In this document: one piece after another, positions 34,066 through 43,558 of the stretch | Position numbering within the stretch: the stretch's first letter is position 1 | Layout of the letters: each line of letters opens with the position of its first letter | DNA from: DASXAI01 sp963798445 | Lineage (GTDB): Bacteria; Actinomycetota; Acidimicrobiia; Acidimicrobiales; Ilumatobacteraceae | Assembly (NCBI GenBank): GCA_963798445.1 | Contig: CAWCTH010000008.1 | Location: 1 to 64,000 of the forward strand | Direction of reading: 5' to 3' | Length of the DNA: 64,000 nt | Made by a program: the position numbers and the translations under genes | Notes under the pieces: model-generated | Seen by the model: only the letters and a program-made list of their open reading frames with translations | Database searches by the model: none | Told to the model about the DNA's origin: nothing

Positions 34066-35458
34066 TCAGACGGGCGCGGTCCAGCCCTCCAGGGCGGCCG
34101 CGAACCGCGTTTGGTGCTCCCGCGCCGCCGTTGCGGCACGGGCGGCGGCGGCGCGGGCGCCCTGGCGCCGAGCCAGATCGGCGCGCCGGTTCCAGGCGTA
34201 CACGCTCGACTCCCGGGTGCCCAGCCGCTCGCTCACCAGCGCCGACGCCAGCTCGAGGCGGCCGGAGCGCAGCGCCGAGGCCAACATCGTCCGCTGCAGC
34301 GCGTCGCGTTGGGCGTGCGAGCCACCGAACCGCTGCAGCGTGCGGCGGATGGGGAGCAGCTCGGCCAGCACGTCGTCGTCGCGCCTCTCGGCGAACGCCA
34401 GAACCGCCCGGCTGCTGGGCAGGCCGATCTCGGCGGTCATGACGATGTTGCTAGCGGGTCCGGGCCGAGCGTCGGCGACGTAGCGGTCGAGACGGTCGAT
34501 GACGGCGCGGGCATCGGCCAGGCGGCCGGCGCCGGCGAGGGCCATCGTGGCGTGCACGTCGTTGAAGACGTACCAGGGCGTTCCAGTCGTACGCGTGGCC
34601 CAGGCGTCGGCCAGTGCGGCGAAGCGGTCGCCAGTCGGCTGATCGTCGAGCAGCAGCCGCCACAGCAGCGCGGTCGGCGTCGAGCATCTCCAGGGGCACG
34701 CCGGCTGATGCGCCATTGTGGATGCGGGCGTCGTAGACGGCGAGGGCGTCGTCCACCCTGCCCGCCTCCAGCAGGTAGAGCGCGAGGTGCCACCAGTTGT
34801 GGACGGTGAACATGTTGTTCGCCGTCCAGTCGGACTCGTGCTGGCGAAGGAAGCCGATGCCGGTCTCGACCTGACCCCGCATCTCATAGACGTGGACGAC
34901 GGCGTGGGTGGCCCACACGTCATCGGGATTGGCGCCGACCGCGGCGAGGCCGTGCGCCTCGGCCAGGTCGTAGTGCCCGGCCTCTTCCAGGCCGAAGGCG
35001 TACATGCCGCGCACGAAGCCGTACTCGGGATGTTGCGGATCGATGCGGCCCAGTGATCGACCTACCCGGTCTCGGAGGTTCTGGGCGTCGCCCTGGAAGA
35101 AGTCGAGCTGGTGGCCGACGAGCAAGGCGAGCACGTCGTCGGGCTGCTCGATGAGGTGGTCGTCGAGGCGTTGGGCGGCGCCGTGCCAGTCGCCGGCCAA
35201 CCAAGCGTTGACGGCGTCGCAGTGGGCCCGTTCCTGGTCGGTGCGGGCCAGCCGCTCGAGCTGGCCACCGGACGCCCGCGCCCCATCGAGATCGGGCACG
35301 TCGGTCGACGTCAGCGACAGGTAGGCCGCCAGCGCGTGGCCCATGGCGAAGTCGGGCTCGTCGTCCACCAACGACATGGTGGCGTCGACGACGTCGGGTC
35401 GGTAGCGCACGAGATGGCCGAGCGCCTCGTCGTAACGCTCGGACGCAGGAGCGCTCAC
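34066..35458 (-). CDS. TPR-repeat protein, TTC38-like (one frameshift)
   Basis: About 460 residues from GTG 35458, which overlaps the stop of the hydrolase gene (GTGA). Helical repeats and signatures: 'VDDEPDFAMGHALAAYLSLT', 'QQPDDVLALLVGHQLDFFQG'-like segment, 'HPEYGFVRGMYAFGLEEAGH' and 'DVWATHAVVHVYEMRGQVET', 'NNMFTVHNWWHLALYLLEAG', then after a shift near 34,672 'TPWYVFNDVHATMALAGAGR' and 'QRFGGSHAQRDALQRTMLAS'. The 'HNWWHLALY...HAQRDAL' pattern is that of TTC38-type proteins, whose function is unknown. It is the third gene of the FAD enzyme-hydrolase-TPR operon. Confidence 0.8.
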
Positions 35459-36267
35459 GACGGCAGGAAGTCCAGCAGGAGGCGGTTCACTTCCTCGGGT
35501 GCTTCGAGTTGCATCCAGTGGCCGACATCAGCGATGCGCTCGTAGCGCCACGGGCCTTCGACGAATGGTGCCGATCCGGTCATCTGCACTTCGGTGAGGG
35601 CGATGTCGCCGCTGCTCCACACGCCCATGGTTGGCGCCTGGACGGGAGGGAGCACGAGCGCGGGACTGATGAGGGTCTCGGGCGGGATGTTGGCGCGGTA
35701 CCAGTTGAGCCCGGCGGTGAGGCGCCCGGGGCGGCTCTGCTGGGCCACCACCGCGTCGAGTTGGGGATGGTGCGCCCACGCGATGAAGTTGGCCCAGTCG
35801 TCGTTCGAGAGCCACTGCTCGGCAATGCCAGCGAATTGGAACAGGAGCATGTACCACGACTTCTCCCGCTGGATCAGGCCCGCCGCTCCGAACGACGACG
35901 GGTGACCGACCGACAGGGCAACGAGGTGGTCGACCCGGTCGGGTGCCAGGGACGCGAGACCCCAGGCCAGCGCCGCACCCCAGTCGTGACCCACGACATG
36001 CGCTCGCTCGACGCCGAGGTGATCGAGCACGGCCAGCACGTCGGACGCGAGGAAGGGCAGCGAGTACTGCTCCACTGCGTCGGGCGCGTCGGATGCGCCG
36101 AAGCCACGGAGGTCCGGCACGATGGTGCGAAAGCCGGCGCCGGTCAGCGCCACCACCTGATCGCGCCAGAGCTCACCCGAGTCCGGCCAGCCGTGCAGCA
36201 GCACGACAGGCCGGCCGCTGCCCTCGTCGCCGAACTGGATGCCTACGCCGTCGTTGTCGATCCGCAT
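35455..36267 (-). CDS. Alpha/beta hydrolase, epoxide-hydrolase-like
   Basis: 270 residues from ATG 36267. Oxyanion segment 'VVLLHGWPDSGELWRDQV', nucleophile elbow 'VVGHDWGAALAWGLASL' with Asp as nucleophile (GHDWG), as in epoxide hydrolases and haloalkane dehalogenases, and the catalytic His in 'RIADVGHWMQLEAPEEV'. An Asp and not a Ser at this place rules out an ordinary esterase. It starts 11 bp after the FAD-enzyme stop, so the two are likely co-transcribed; an oxygenase-made epoxide as substrate would fit but is speculative. Confidence 0.87.
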   Translation of the reverse strand: MRIDNDGVGIQFGDEGSGRPVVLLHGWPDSGELWRDQVVALTGAGFRTIVPDLRGFGASDAPDAVEQYSLPFLASDVLAVLDHLGVERAHVVGHDWGAALAWGLASLAPDRVDHLVALSVGHPSSFGAAGLIQREKSWYMLLFQFAGIAEQWLSNDDWANFIAWAHHPQLDAVVAQQSRPGRLTAGLNWYRANIPPETLISPALVLPPVQAPTMGVWSSGDIALTEVQMTGSAPFVEGPWRYERIADVGHWMQLEAPEEVNRLLLDFLPS

Positions 36268-36277
36268 CGGCTGCTCC

Positions 36278-37693
36278 TCACGATCCCAAGATGGCGAGCA
36301 GTTCGCTGCGGGTAGGACCGGGCGCCGGAACGTCTCGCAGTGGGCCGCCGACGGCGATGGCCTTCTCGAGCAGGCCCGGCTCGGAGAAGACCTCGTCGCC
36401 CGTGGCCAGCACGGAGCCGATGCGTAGTGCCGCCCGCAGGAGGTCCGGATCGGCCCCGGCCCCGGCTTGGAGGCATTCGGTGATGTCCCAGATGGGGTCG
36501 TCGGGCTGGTAGGGCTCATCGGCGATCTGGGCCTCGATCTGGGCGAGGCGGTGGCGGTCGAAGTGCAGGGTGCCTCGGAAGTAGGGCTCGGCCGACTCCA
36601 ACGTCGCCTGCTCCCACTGCGTCGCCACCGCCATCGGGTCATCGATGGCCTGGCGGCGCAAGAGGTCGCGGAGCGCGACGGCATGGATGAGGCCGATCGA
36701 GATGCCGCGACCCACCGACGGGTTCGTACAGGCCCACGAGTCGCCGACAGCGAGCACGCCTGTCGCCACTGGTTGCCCGTCGATCCAGAAGCTCCGGTGC
36801 CGGTCCTCCAGCTTCGCTATCACGGCTACCTGGTCGTCGATGGGCTCGCCGTCGAGCCAGTGAGCCACGAGCGGGTAGCTCTTCACTGCCGCGGTCCACA
36901 CGTCCTCGTTCTTGAGCGCCCGCAGCGCGCTGTCCTTGGCGCTGGTGATCAGCCCGAGGCCCCAGGTGCCGTTGTCGGCCGGCAGCGTCAGCGCCGACAG
37001 CGACTCGTAGTGCTGCAGGAGCGGACCGAACGCCGGAGGATGAGAGCCGTCGGGCGAGCGGAAGTGGCGGGCGTAGTAGATGAAGCCGCTGTCGTCGATC
37101 TCCTCGACGGGCGGCCGGGCGCCGGCGTCGCGCAGCCAGCCCGGCAGCGGCGAGCGGCGCCCGGTGGCGTCGATGACGAGATCGGCCCGGATCTCTTCAC
37201 CGTCCTCGGTCACCACGCCGACGACGTGGGGCACGCCACTCGCCGGGGTGCCGGTCAACAAGCCCCGCACGGCGACGCCCCGCCGGATGGTGACGCCCGG
37301 CGTGGCGGCGGCGGCGGTGGCGAACACCATCTCGCCGACCGGCCGCCGGGCGGTCAGCGCCTCGATGTCCTCGTCGCCGGCCCGCCACCCACCCGTCATC
37401 TCGACGGGCGCGTCCTTCATCGGGTTGATCCGAAGTGCGCCGGCGGCGTCGAAGCCGGCGGCGACCGCCGGCAGTTCGGCCTCGGTGATCTTGCGGACCC
37501 GGGGCAGGAACATGTGGATCATGCGGAACTGGTTGACCCCCCGACGCTCCCATGCCGTCCACGCTTCGTCCGGGGTGGACGGCGGCGGGCTGGGATCACG
37601 CTCCAGCACCGTCACGTCGTGGCCGTCGCCGGCGAGCAGCATCGCCGTCGACAGACCGATCAGACCGCCACCCGTCACCACCACTGTTGCCAT
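36278..37693 (-). CDS. FAD-dependent monooxygenase/oxidoreductase
   Basis: 471 residues from ATG 37693 with ribosome site 'aaagggga'. FAD-binding GxGxxG-like 'VVVTGGGLIGLSTAMLLAGD', 'GHDVTVLERDPSPP', the middle 'DLVIDATGRRSPLPGWLRDA' (GD/ATGR type) and the second FAD motif 'VLAVGDSWACTNPSVGRGIS'. This is the geranylgeranyl-reductase/PHBH-like class; no membrane anchor. The substrate is unknown. It leads an operon with an epoxide-hydrolase-like enzyme and a TPR protein. Confidence 0.85.
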   Translation of the reverse strand: MATVVVTGGGLIGLSTAMLLAGDGHDVTVLERDPSPPPSTPDEAWTAWERRGVNQFRMIHMFLPRVRKITEAELPAVAAGFDAAGALRINPMKDAPVEMTGGWRAGDEDIEALTARRPVGEMVFATAAAATPGVTIRRGVAVRGLLTGTPASGVPHVVGVVTEDGEEIRADLVIDATGRRSPLPGWLRDAGARPPVEEIDDSGFIYYARHFRSPDGSHPPAFGPLLQHYESLSALTLPADNGTWGLGLITSAKDSALRALKNEDVWTAAVKSYPLVAHWLDGEPIDDQVAVIAKLEDRHRSFWIDGQPVATGVLAVGDSWACTNPSVGRGISIGLIHAVALRDLLRRQAIDDPMAVATQWEQATLESAEPYFRGTLHFDRHRLAQIEAQIADEPYQPDDPIWDITECLQAGAGADPDLLRAALRIGSVLATGDEVFSEPGLLEKAIAVGGPLRDVPAPGPTRSELLAILGS

Positions 37694-37875
37694 CCCAGTC
37701 CCCTTTGGCTCGAGCGTCCGATTTTTCGTCGCTTCGCCTTCTTCGCCCCGAGCGGCCGCCTGGCTCACTCGACGGCGATCGAGCGCACATTACGCGGCGT
37801 CCGGACGCAACTGATCCGCTTGTCCTCTCATGTGACGGATAACGCGGCGTCGGTCCGCCCCGGGAACCGCCCGGG

Positions 37876-39006
37876 TCAGGCCAGCGCGTGCAGGAACTGC
37901 TGGACCTCGGGGCTGTGGCTCGTGGCCCAGAGGCCCAGCCCGATCTGGAGGGCACCGGCGGCGGCGAGGATGCGTACCGCGTTCCGGCTCGGGCGGGCCG
38001 GCACCGTCAGGATGGCGATCGCGGCGAGCAGCATGAACGCGGTGGTGTTCGCGTAGGTGAGGCCGATCCACTGGGCAAAGACCAGCCCGGCGAGGGGCAG
38101 CGCGTAGCCAGCCACGGCGATTCGCTTGCGGGCGAACAGCAGCGCGCCGACGGCCACGTAGACAGGGACGTGGAGCGTGGTCGTGGCGGTGTCGCGCAGT
38201 GCGACGCCGAGGCCCCGGACCACGCCGTCGGGGAAGTGGACGAACGTAGCGTTGTGGCGCACCGTGGCGAAGACGGCGCCCGTGAAGCGCCACTCCAGGA
38301 AGGCCCATGCCGCCGCCGCCGCGCCGACCGGGAACAGCAGCACCGATGCCGTCGCCACGGCGGCGCCTGGATCCTCCCGATAGCGGCTGCGGGCCAGGAG
38401 CGGGGCGGCGCCGGCCAGCGCGGTGGCGTAGACGAGGGCGATGGGATCACAGCCGAACGAAAGGGCGAGCATCAGGCCCGCTTGGAAGCCACCACGGGTC
38501 TCGCGGTCGACGATGAAGCGGACGAAGCCGTCGAGGGCGAGAATCAGGAAGGCCAAGCCGGCGAACGCGGCGATGTCCTGGGTGGCGCCGTAGACCGCGG
38601 CGGGTACGGCGGCCAGCGAGGCCAGCAGCACGATGCTGAGCGCCAGTGGCACTCGGCGTTGGACCAGCCGGTGCCAGAGACTGGCCATGGCCACGCCGGC
38701 CAAGATCGACGACACCAACGCCAGACCGAGCGGACCGCCGGGCACGACCGAGGCAAGGAAGGTGGGCACCGGCGGGTAGGCCCAGTGCAGACCGGCCAAC
38801 CCCGCCGAGCGGGCCAGCGCCGCGTTCGCCTCCAACGCCGTGTTCGGTGCGCTGACGAAGCCTCGGCGATCGATCAGGACCGACACGACGAGCAGCGGCG
38901 CGGCGAAGGCCAGCCGCGGCGCCCACCGAAGGGCGGACTCACGTAGCCATGACCCGAGCCTCCACTCGGTGCTCGTCTGCGGCAGCGTGATGGCTGCTGA
39001 TGCCAT
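37876..39006 (-). CDS. Polytopic membrane protein next to glycosyltransferase
   Basis: 376 residues with about nine or ten hydrophobic helices, for example 'LAFAAPLLVVSVLIDRRGFV', 'PLALSIVLLASLAAVPAAVY' and 'VPVYVAVGALLFARKRIAVA'. Acidic residues follow the first helix as 'APNTALEANAAL' and 'QDIAAFAGLAF', a layout seen in GT-C glycosyltransferases, but no firm motif identifies it. The start lies 68 bp inside the preceding GT2 gene in another frame, which implies coupling. Role in glycan export or synthesis is inferred from that neighbour. Confidence 0.7.
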   Translation of the reverse strand: MASAAITLPQTSTEWRLGSWLRESALRWAPRLAFAAPLLVVSVLIDRRGFVSAPNTALEANAALARSAGLAGLHWAYPPVPTFLASVVPGGPLGLALVSSILAGVAMASLWHRLVQRRVPLALSIVLLASLAAVPAAVYGATQDIAAFAGLAFLILALDGFVRFIVDRETRGGFQAGLMLALSFGCDPIALVYATALAGAAPLLARSRYREDPGAAVATASVLLFPVGAAAAAWAFLEWRFTGAVFATVRHNATFVHFPDGVVRGLGVALRDTATTTLHVPVYVAVGALLFARKRIAVAGYALPLAGLVFAQWIGLTYANTTAFMLLAAIAILTVPARPSRNAVRILAAAGALQIGLGLWATSHSPEVQQFLHALA

Positions 39007-40849
39007 GGTCGGTCTTCTCCCAGTAGTGAGGCTTGGTCACGAGTTGCCAGGCGGCCTTGTAGGCGGCGATCGAATGCAGGATCCAATAGAGGGGGTTGAG
39101 CATCGCCCAGGGCACGAGGTGATAGCGGCGACGCTTGAAGGCACCCATCATCGACAGGTACACCATCAGCCCGTTCCCAACGAGCAGGTTGAACAAGCTG
39201 ACGGTCAGCACCCAGCCCGGGAAGAAGTTCGACAGCGCCGCCGTGGGCACGATCAGCGAGACGATGAACAGCGCGTACAGCGGCGGGACGAGCAGGAACG
39301 TCAACGGCGTGCCGCCGACCAGTAGGGCGAAGGCCAGCGCCTGGCGGATGCCGACCTCGCGCACGAGCGTCACCGGGTGACGCACGTGCACCAGCAGCGT
39401 CTGCATGTACCCCTTGATCCACCGCGAGCGCTGACGGATCCAGTTGCCCGTCTCGCAGTTCGCTTCCTCGAACGTGGTGGAGTTGACGACCCCTACTCGG
39501 TAGCCGAGCGCGCTGGCGCGGATGCCGAGGTCGGCGTCCTCGGTGACGTTGTAGGGATCCCATCCACCGAGCCGGCGCAGCGTCTCGGTGCGAAAGTGGT
39601 TGGAGGTGCCGCCGAGCGGGATCGGGAGCCCCAGCGCGTCAAGCCCGGGAAGCATGTAGTCGAACCAGTAGGAGTACTCGAGGGTGAACATGCGAGTCAG
39701 CACGTTCTCGTCGTCGTTCCAGTAGTTCAACGCCGCCTGCACGCACACCAGCTCGTCGCCACCGCGCTGGAAGGAGAGGAACGCCTTCTTCAACTGATCC
39801 GGCTCCGGGCGGTCTTCGGCGTCGTAGATCACGAGGTAGTCGCCCCGAGCGAAGAACATGCCGACGTTGCACGCCTTGGGCTTGGTCTTCGGGCCGCCTT
39901 CGGGGACGATGAGCATCGTCACGGTCTCAGGCGGATGGGCGGCGCGGACGGCAGCGATCGTTTCGGTGTCGTTCGGTTCGAGGAGCAGGAGGATCTCGAG
40001 CTTCTCCGACGGGTAGTCGAGCTCCGCCAGGTTGGCGATCAGGTCGGCCACCACGTTGGCTTCCTTGTAGAGCGGCACCAGGATCGTGTACGTCGGCAGC
40101 TCGTCGTCGCGCAGTGCGGCCACGTCCTGGTCGCTCACGCCATAGTCGTTCTCGTGGCGGGCGCCGGACATGGACACGACGAACTTGAACAGCACGCACG
40201 CCAGGAAGGTGAGGCTGGCGACGGCGGAGGCGACCACGACGGTCTGACGGAACGCCAGCACGAGAGCGACGGCGACGGCGCCGAGCAGGACGCCGCCGAT
40301 GGCCTGCTGCTGGCGGGTGAGCACCTTCCGGGCCGACTGGTGCTCGGCCCGGCGCCACAGCCCGAGGGCGGCTTCGTCCTGCACCACGGGGTAGTAGCCC
40401 CGGTTGACGCCCTGGACGATGTCCCAGTCGGTGGTGGCCGCCAGGTCGACTGACGCACCAAGGGTGGTCTCCATGATCCAGCGCCGCTCGGGGGTCGGCC
40501 GTTCCGACGACGCCACGAGGATGGTGCCGTCGTCGTTGCGGCGCAGCGGGATCCAGCCCTCACGGGCGAGGCGCTGGCCGTCGACGAGCGCCAGGAGCCC
40601 CGGATCCAGGACCTGCGCGGTCACGTCCACGAACGGGACGTCCCAGTTCTCGGCCAGCGTCTCGTACAGCGCCAGGCGCTTCACCATCCCGGCGGCGACC
40701 AGGATGGAGCCCAGCCGGGAGCCCGTTCGGCCCTGGGCGGCGATGGCCCACGCGAGCTGATCGGGCGTGAGCAGCCCCCGGTCCATGAGTGCCTGGCCCA
40801 CGGTCCGTTCCGTTCGTGCGTCCGGCACTGGCGCCTCCTCTCGTCCCAT
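38939..40849 (-). CDS. MshEN-domain + family 2 glycosyltransferase, membrane protein
   Basis: 636 residues from ATG 40849. Residues ~15-150 form a GspE/MshEN N-terminal module ('GQALMDRGLLTPDQLAWAIA', 'TGSRLGSILVAAGMVKRLAL', 'LAENWDVPFVDVTAQVLDP', 'GWIPLRRNDDGTILVASSER'), a fold that binds cyclic di-GMP in MshE. Two helices follow (~183-225), then a GT2 domain with 'TILVPLYKEANVVADLIANL', D-x-D-like 'IYDAEDRPEPDQLKKAF', the acceptor 'VTEDADLGIRA' and 'RQRSRWIKGYMQT' (QxxRW), ending in further helices. The motifs mark a processive, BcsA-like polysaccharide synthase. Confidence 0.88.
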   Translation of the reverse strand: MGREEAPVPDARTERTVGQALMDRGLLTPDQLAWAIAAQGRTGSRLGSILVAAGMVKRLALYETLAENWDVPFVDVTAQVLDPGLLALVDGQRLAREGWIPLRRNDDGTILVASSERPTPERRWIMETTLGASVDLAATTDWDIVQGVNRGYYPVVQDEAALGLWRRAEHQSARKVLTRQQQAIGGVLLGAVAVALVLAFRQTVVVASAVASLTFLACVLFKFVVSMSGARHENDYGVSDQDVAALRDDELPTYTILVPLYKEANVVADLIANLAELDYPSEKLEILLLLEPNDTETIAAVRAAHPPETVTMLIVPEGGPKTKPKACNVGMFFARGDYLVIYDAEDRPEPDQLKKAFLSFQRGGDELVCVQAALNYWNDDENVLTRMFTLEYSYWFDYMLPGLDALGLPIPLGGTSNHFRTETLRRLGGWDPYNVTEDADLGIRASALGYRVGVVNSTTFEEANCETGNWIRQRSRWIKGYMQTLLVHVRHPVTLVREVGIRQALAFALLVGGTPLTFLLVPPLYALFIVSLIVPTAALSNFFPGWVLTVSLFNLLVGNGLMVYLSMMGAFKRRRYHLVPWAMLNPLYWILHSIAAYKAAWQLVTKPHYWEKTDHGISSHHAAADEHRVEARVMAT

Positions 40850-40961
40850 CGTGAGGTCAGGACGCCACCGGGAGTGATCTATGACGCCGATCGCTCCGAT
40901 CGGTTCGGCGACGCGGTTCGGTAGCGTGCCGAGCGACCACAGTGGAGTGAGGGGAGAGACG

Positions 40962-41444
40962 ATGGCAGTCCAGGTTGGTGACAGGATTCCTGACGTAGAG
41001 GTGCGCACGATGGGGGCCGAGGGCCCGGTCCCGATCAAGACGGGCGAGGTGCTCGGTTCGGGCAAGGTCGTGTTGTTCGCCGTGCCCGGGGCGTTCACGC
41101 CCGGCTGCTCGAAGCTCCACATGCCCGGGTTCGTGGCCGACGCCGATGCGGTGAAGGCCAAGGGCGTGGACAAGATCGTGTGCGTGTCGATCAACGACGC
41201 GTGGGTGATGGACGCCTGGGGCAAGGACCAGGGCGTGGGCGACAAGGTCACGCTGCTGGCCGACGGCAACGGCGACTTCACCGAGGCCATGGGCCTCGCC
41301 TTCGACGGCGGCGGCTTCGGCCTCGGCAAGCGGTCCCAGCGTTACGCCGCCATCATCGAAGACGGGGTGATCACCAGCCTCGACGTGGAGCCCAAGGGTG
41401 GCGTCGACGTCAGCTCGTGCCAGGCGGTGCTCACCCGGCTCTGA
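40962..41444 (+). CDS. Peroxiredoxin (Prx5/AhpC-TSA type)
   Basis: 160 residues from ATG 40962 with ribosome site 'ggggaga'. Active-site motif 'FAVPGAFTPGCSKLHMPGFV' matches the PGAFTPxCSxxHxPG signature of Prx5, with the peroxidatic Cys. The C-terminal 'SSCQAVLTRL' supplies a second Cys. The enzyme reduces peroxides and recycles through thioredoxin or glutaredoxin. It diverges from the GT2 gene across 112 bp. A hairpin follows the stop codon. Confidence 0.93.
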   Translation: MAVQVGDRIPDVEVRTMGAEGPVPIKTGEVLGSGKVVLFAVPGAFTPGCSKLHMPGFVADADAVKAKGVDKIVCVSINDAWVMDAWGKDQGVGDKVTLLADGNGDFTEAMGLAFDGGGFGLGKRSQRYAAIIEDGVITSLDVEPKGGVDVSSCQAVLTRL

Positions 41445-41463
41445 TCTCGATCGGTTCGGTGCG

Positions 41464-41490
41464 CGCGGGTCGCGCCTGGCGCGACCCGCG
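41464..41490 (+). terminator. Hairpin terminator after the peroxiredoxin gene
   Basis: cgcgggtcgcgcc-t-ggcgcgacccgcg is a perfect 13-bp inverted repeat starting 19 bp after the stop codon. There is no U-tract, as is usual for high-GC actinobacterial terminators. Confidence 0.65.
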
Positions 41491-41610
41491 GCACCGGGGT
41501 GGTGCGGCATCGCTCCGACGCCTACGCCGACGCCTTTTGCACCCAGTACGGCGACACGGTCGTTTCGCCAAGATCGCCGCCTAGGGTGCCGGGCGGACCA
41601 AGGAGGCGAC

Positions 41611-42054
41611 ATGCCGGACGACATCATTGGGCCCGTCGAGCTCGCGGTCATCGAGTTCCCCGGGAGCAGGTTCAAGGGCGAGATCGTCCCCGCGCTGGCC
41701 GATCTGGTGAACGAAGGGATCGTGTCCATCCTGGATGTGGTCTTCGTGACGAAGGCCGATGACGGCACCGTCTTGGGCCTGGAGCTGGCCGATCTGGATG
41801 AGGAGGACGCCGCTGCGTTCGACGACCTCGACGGCGACATCAATGGCTTGCTCAGCGACGAGGACCTGCAGATCGCTGGGGAGGCGCTCAGTCCTGGCAG
41901 CTCGGCCGCACTGATCGTGTGGGAGAACACCTGGGCCCGACGCGTCGTTGGCGCCATCAAAGACGCCGGCGGGAGACTCGTCGCGCACGATCGCCTCGAT
42001 GCCGAGACGGTGCAGGCGGCGCTGGCGTCCAGCCAAGACAGCCAAGACAGCTGA
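41611..42054 (+). CDS. DUF6325/DUF1269-like protein
   Basis: 147 residues from ATG 41611 with a strong ribosome site (aaggagg). Features: 'IIGPVELAVIEFPGSRFKGE', 'IVPALADLVNEGIVSILDVV', 'FVTKADDGTVLGLELADLDE', 'ALSPGSSAALIVWENTWARR' and 'AGGRLVAHDRLDAETVQAAL'. It matches the membrane-associated DUF6325 type: a ferredoxin-like fold with a glycine-rich middle that in other members binds membranes. It is followed 22 bp later by a small protein with a broken SHOCT end, the usual companion of this family. Confidence 0.8.
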   Translation: MPDDIIGPVELAVIEFPGSRFKGEIVPALADLVNEGIVSILDVVFVTKADDGTVLGLELADLDEEDAAAFDDLDGDINGLLSDEDLQIAGEALSPGSSAALIVWENTWARRVVGAIKDAGGRLVAHDRLDAETVQAALASSQDSQDS

Positions 42055-42076
42055 AAGACCCGAAGGGAGCAGGGCA

Positions 42077-42307
42077 ATGTTGGGACGTCCGATGATGCGG
42101 AGAGGGCGGCCCGGTCTGTTGGGCGTCGCGGCGCGCACGGCCGTCGTTGCCGGCACCGCCACCGCGGTTGTGGGCGGGTTGAGTCGGCACCAGCAGAACA
42201 AGGCGCAGCAGGCGGCGGAAGCCCAGGCGTACGAGTAACAGCAGAACGTGGCGGCCTCCTCACCGAGGCGGAGTTCGTCGCCGAAAAGGCGAGATCCAGG
42301 CCATGTA
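42077..42307 (+). pseudogene. Small SHOCT-type protein, interrupted
   Basis: ATG 42077 opens a 53-residue frame, 'RRGRPGLLGVAARTAVVAGT', with one hydrophobic stretch and a Gln/Ala-rich tail, ending in TAA at 42,238. Immediately downstream, out of that frame, comes the end of a SHOCT domain ('LLTEAEFVAEKA'), the usual C-terminus of such proteins. One indel before the stop and one near 42,293 would fuse the parts into a ~75-residue protein ending shortly after 'EKAKIQAM'. The ATG and ribosome site (gaagggagc) are good. Confidence 0.6.
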
Positions 42308-42366
42308 GCACCGTTCCCCGGGACGGTCGTTCGCGGTGGCGGGCTGTGTACCATCGCTGTCCACTT

Positions 42367-42457
42367 GGAGAGGTGCCGGAGTCCGGTTGATCGGGACGCC
42401 CTGCTAAGGCGTTGACGAGCGCGAGCTTGTCCGTGGGTTCGAATCCCACCCTCTCCG
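42367..42457 (+). tRNA. tRNA-Ser (anticodon GCT)
   Basis: The 91-nt sequence has a 7-bp acceptor stem (ggagagg/cctctcc), a long variable arm (gttgacgagcgcgagcttgtc region), the T-loop 'ggttcgaatcc' and an anticodon loop 'ctgctaa' carrying GCT, which reads AGC/AGU serine codons. No CCA is encoded. Confidence 0.92.
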
Positions 42458-42659
42458 CCGTCAGTCTCGTGTGACCGTCGTCACGCGTCGTGTTGCGTTC
42501 TCCTTACGGACCAGCTAGAACTTCCCCACTTCCACCACAACGGACCACGCCATGTGGGGGGCGGAGATCGCTGGCACTGCTGGCGCGCCACCCCGCAGAC
42601 CGGACATGGCCAGGGCGACGATGCCCGGGCCCGCCGGTTGGAAGGGGACTTCGGAACCA

Positions 42660-43511
42660 ATGAACCATCACGAGCCCGGTATCTCGTACCCGAGAGGCCG
42701 GGACGACTGGATGCGGGATCACCCGCTGGCCAGTCGGCTGCTCATCATGATCGTCGGCTTCGCCGTCCTTGTCCCCATCGCGGTCGTCATCCGCAGCAGC
42801 CAGGGCAACGTCGTGCGCTCCGGCGGGCTACCGGGGGCGTCACTAGGCGCAGACCCGCTCATCGTGGCCACGTCCACATCCACCATGGCGCCTGCTGTTT
42901 CGACGACGGTCGCGCCTGCGGCTGCAGCGGCGGCACCGGCGGACACGGCGGCCGCTGCCGCGCTCCCCACGGAGCCGGCCACCACGTCGGCCCCGGCGCC
43001 GGCTGACGCGGTGCGGGATGCCGCCCCTGCCACCACCGCCAAGAAGGTGACGACGACGGCGGCGCCTCCGGCCACCACGGCCAAGAAGAAGACCACCACG
43101 GTCGCGACCACGACCAAGCCGACCAACCCGCCCACGACCAAGGCGGCCCCGAGCACTACGGCGGCGCCGCCCGCCACCACGTCGGCCCCGACCACCGAGC
43201 CGGAGCCTGCTCCGGTCGCGGCGCCGCCGGAGAACAATCACAGCCGGGACGAGGTCGAGGCCATCATCCGCTCGGTCTTCCCGGTCGAGGAAGCCGACGA
43301 GGCCGTTCGCATCGCCAAGCGTGAGTCGAACCTGGTCCCGACGGTGCGGAACTGGTGCTGCTTCGGTCTGTTCCAGATCTACTTCGAGGCCAACAAGAAG
43401 ACACTGGCGCCGCTCGGCATCACATCGGCGGAGCAGCTCTTCGACCCGTGGGTCAACACCCAGGCGGCGTACGTACTGTTCCAACGGTCGGGCTGGGCGC
43501 CCTGGCGGTGA
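42660..43511 (+). CDS. Membrane-anchored protein with transglycosylase-like domain
   Basis: 283 residues from ATG 42660. A signal anchor 'HPLASRLLIMIVGFAVLVPI' (about 23-45) is followed by a ~130-residue Ala/Thr/Pro/Lys-rich linker ('TTAKKVTTTAAPPATTAKKK') that should span the cell wall. The C-terminal ~90 residues are lysozyme-like: 'DEVEAIIRSVFPVEEADEAV', 'RIAKRESNLVPTVRNWCCFG' (catalytic Glu in KRESN) and 'LFQIYFEANKKTLAPLGITS'. It probably cuts peptidoglycan, acting outside the membrane. It lies between the two tRNA genes. Confidence 0.82.
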   Translation: MNHHEPGISYPRGRDDWMRDHPLASRLLIMIVGFAVLVPIAVVIRSSQGNVVRSGGLPGASLGADPLIVATSTSTMAPAVSTTVAPAAAAAAPADTAAAAALPTEPATTSAPAPADAVRDAAPATTAKKVTTTAAPPATTAKKKTTTVATTTKPTNPPTTKAAPSTTAAPPATTSAPTTEPEPAPVAAPPENNHSRDEVEAIIRSVFPVEEADEAVRIAKRESNLVPTVRNWCCFGLFQIYFEANKKTLAPLGITSAEQLFDPWVNTQAAYVLFQRSGWAPWR

Positions 43512-43558
43512 AGCGGCTTCACGATCGCCGGGGGGCGCCGTAGACTCTCCCAGCCCAA

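Noticed and set aside
39377..40453. Plus-strand frame of 358 codons
   Set aside because: Antisense to the GT2 glycosyltransferase with conserved motifs; no independent signature.
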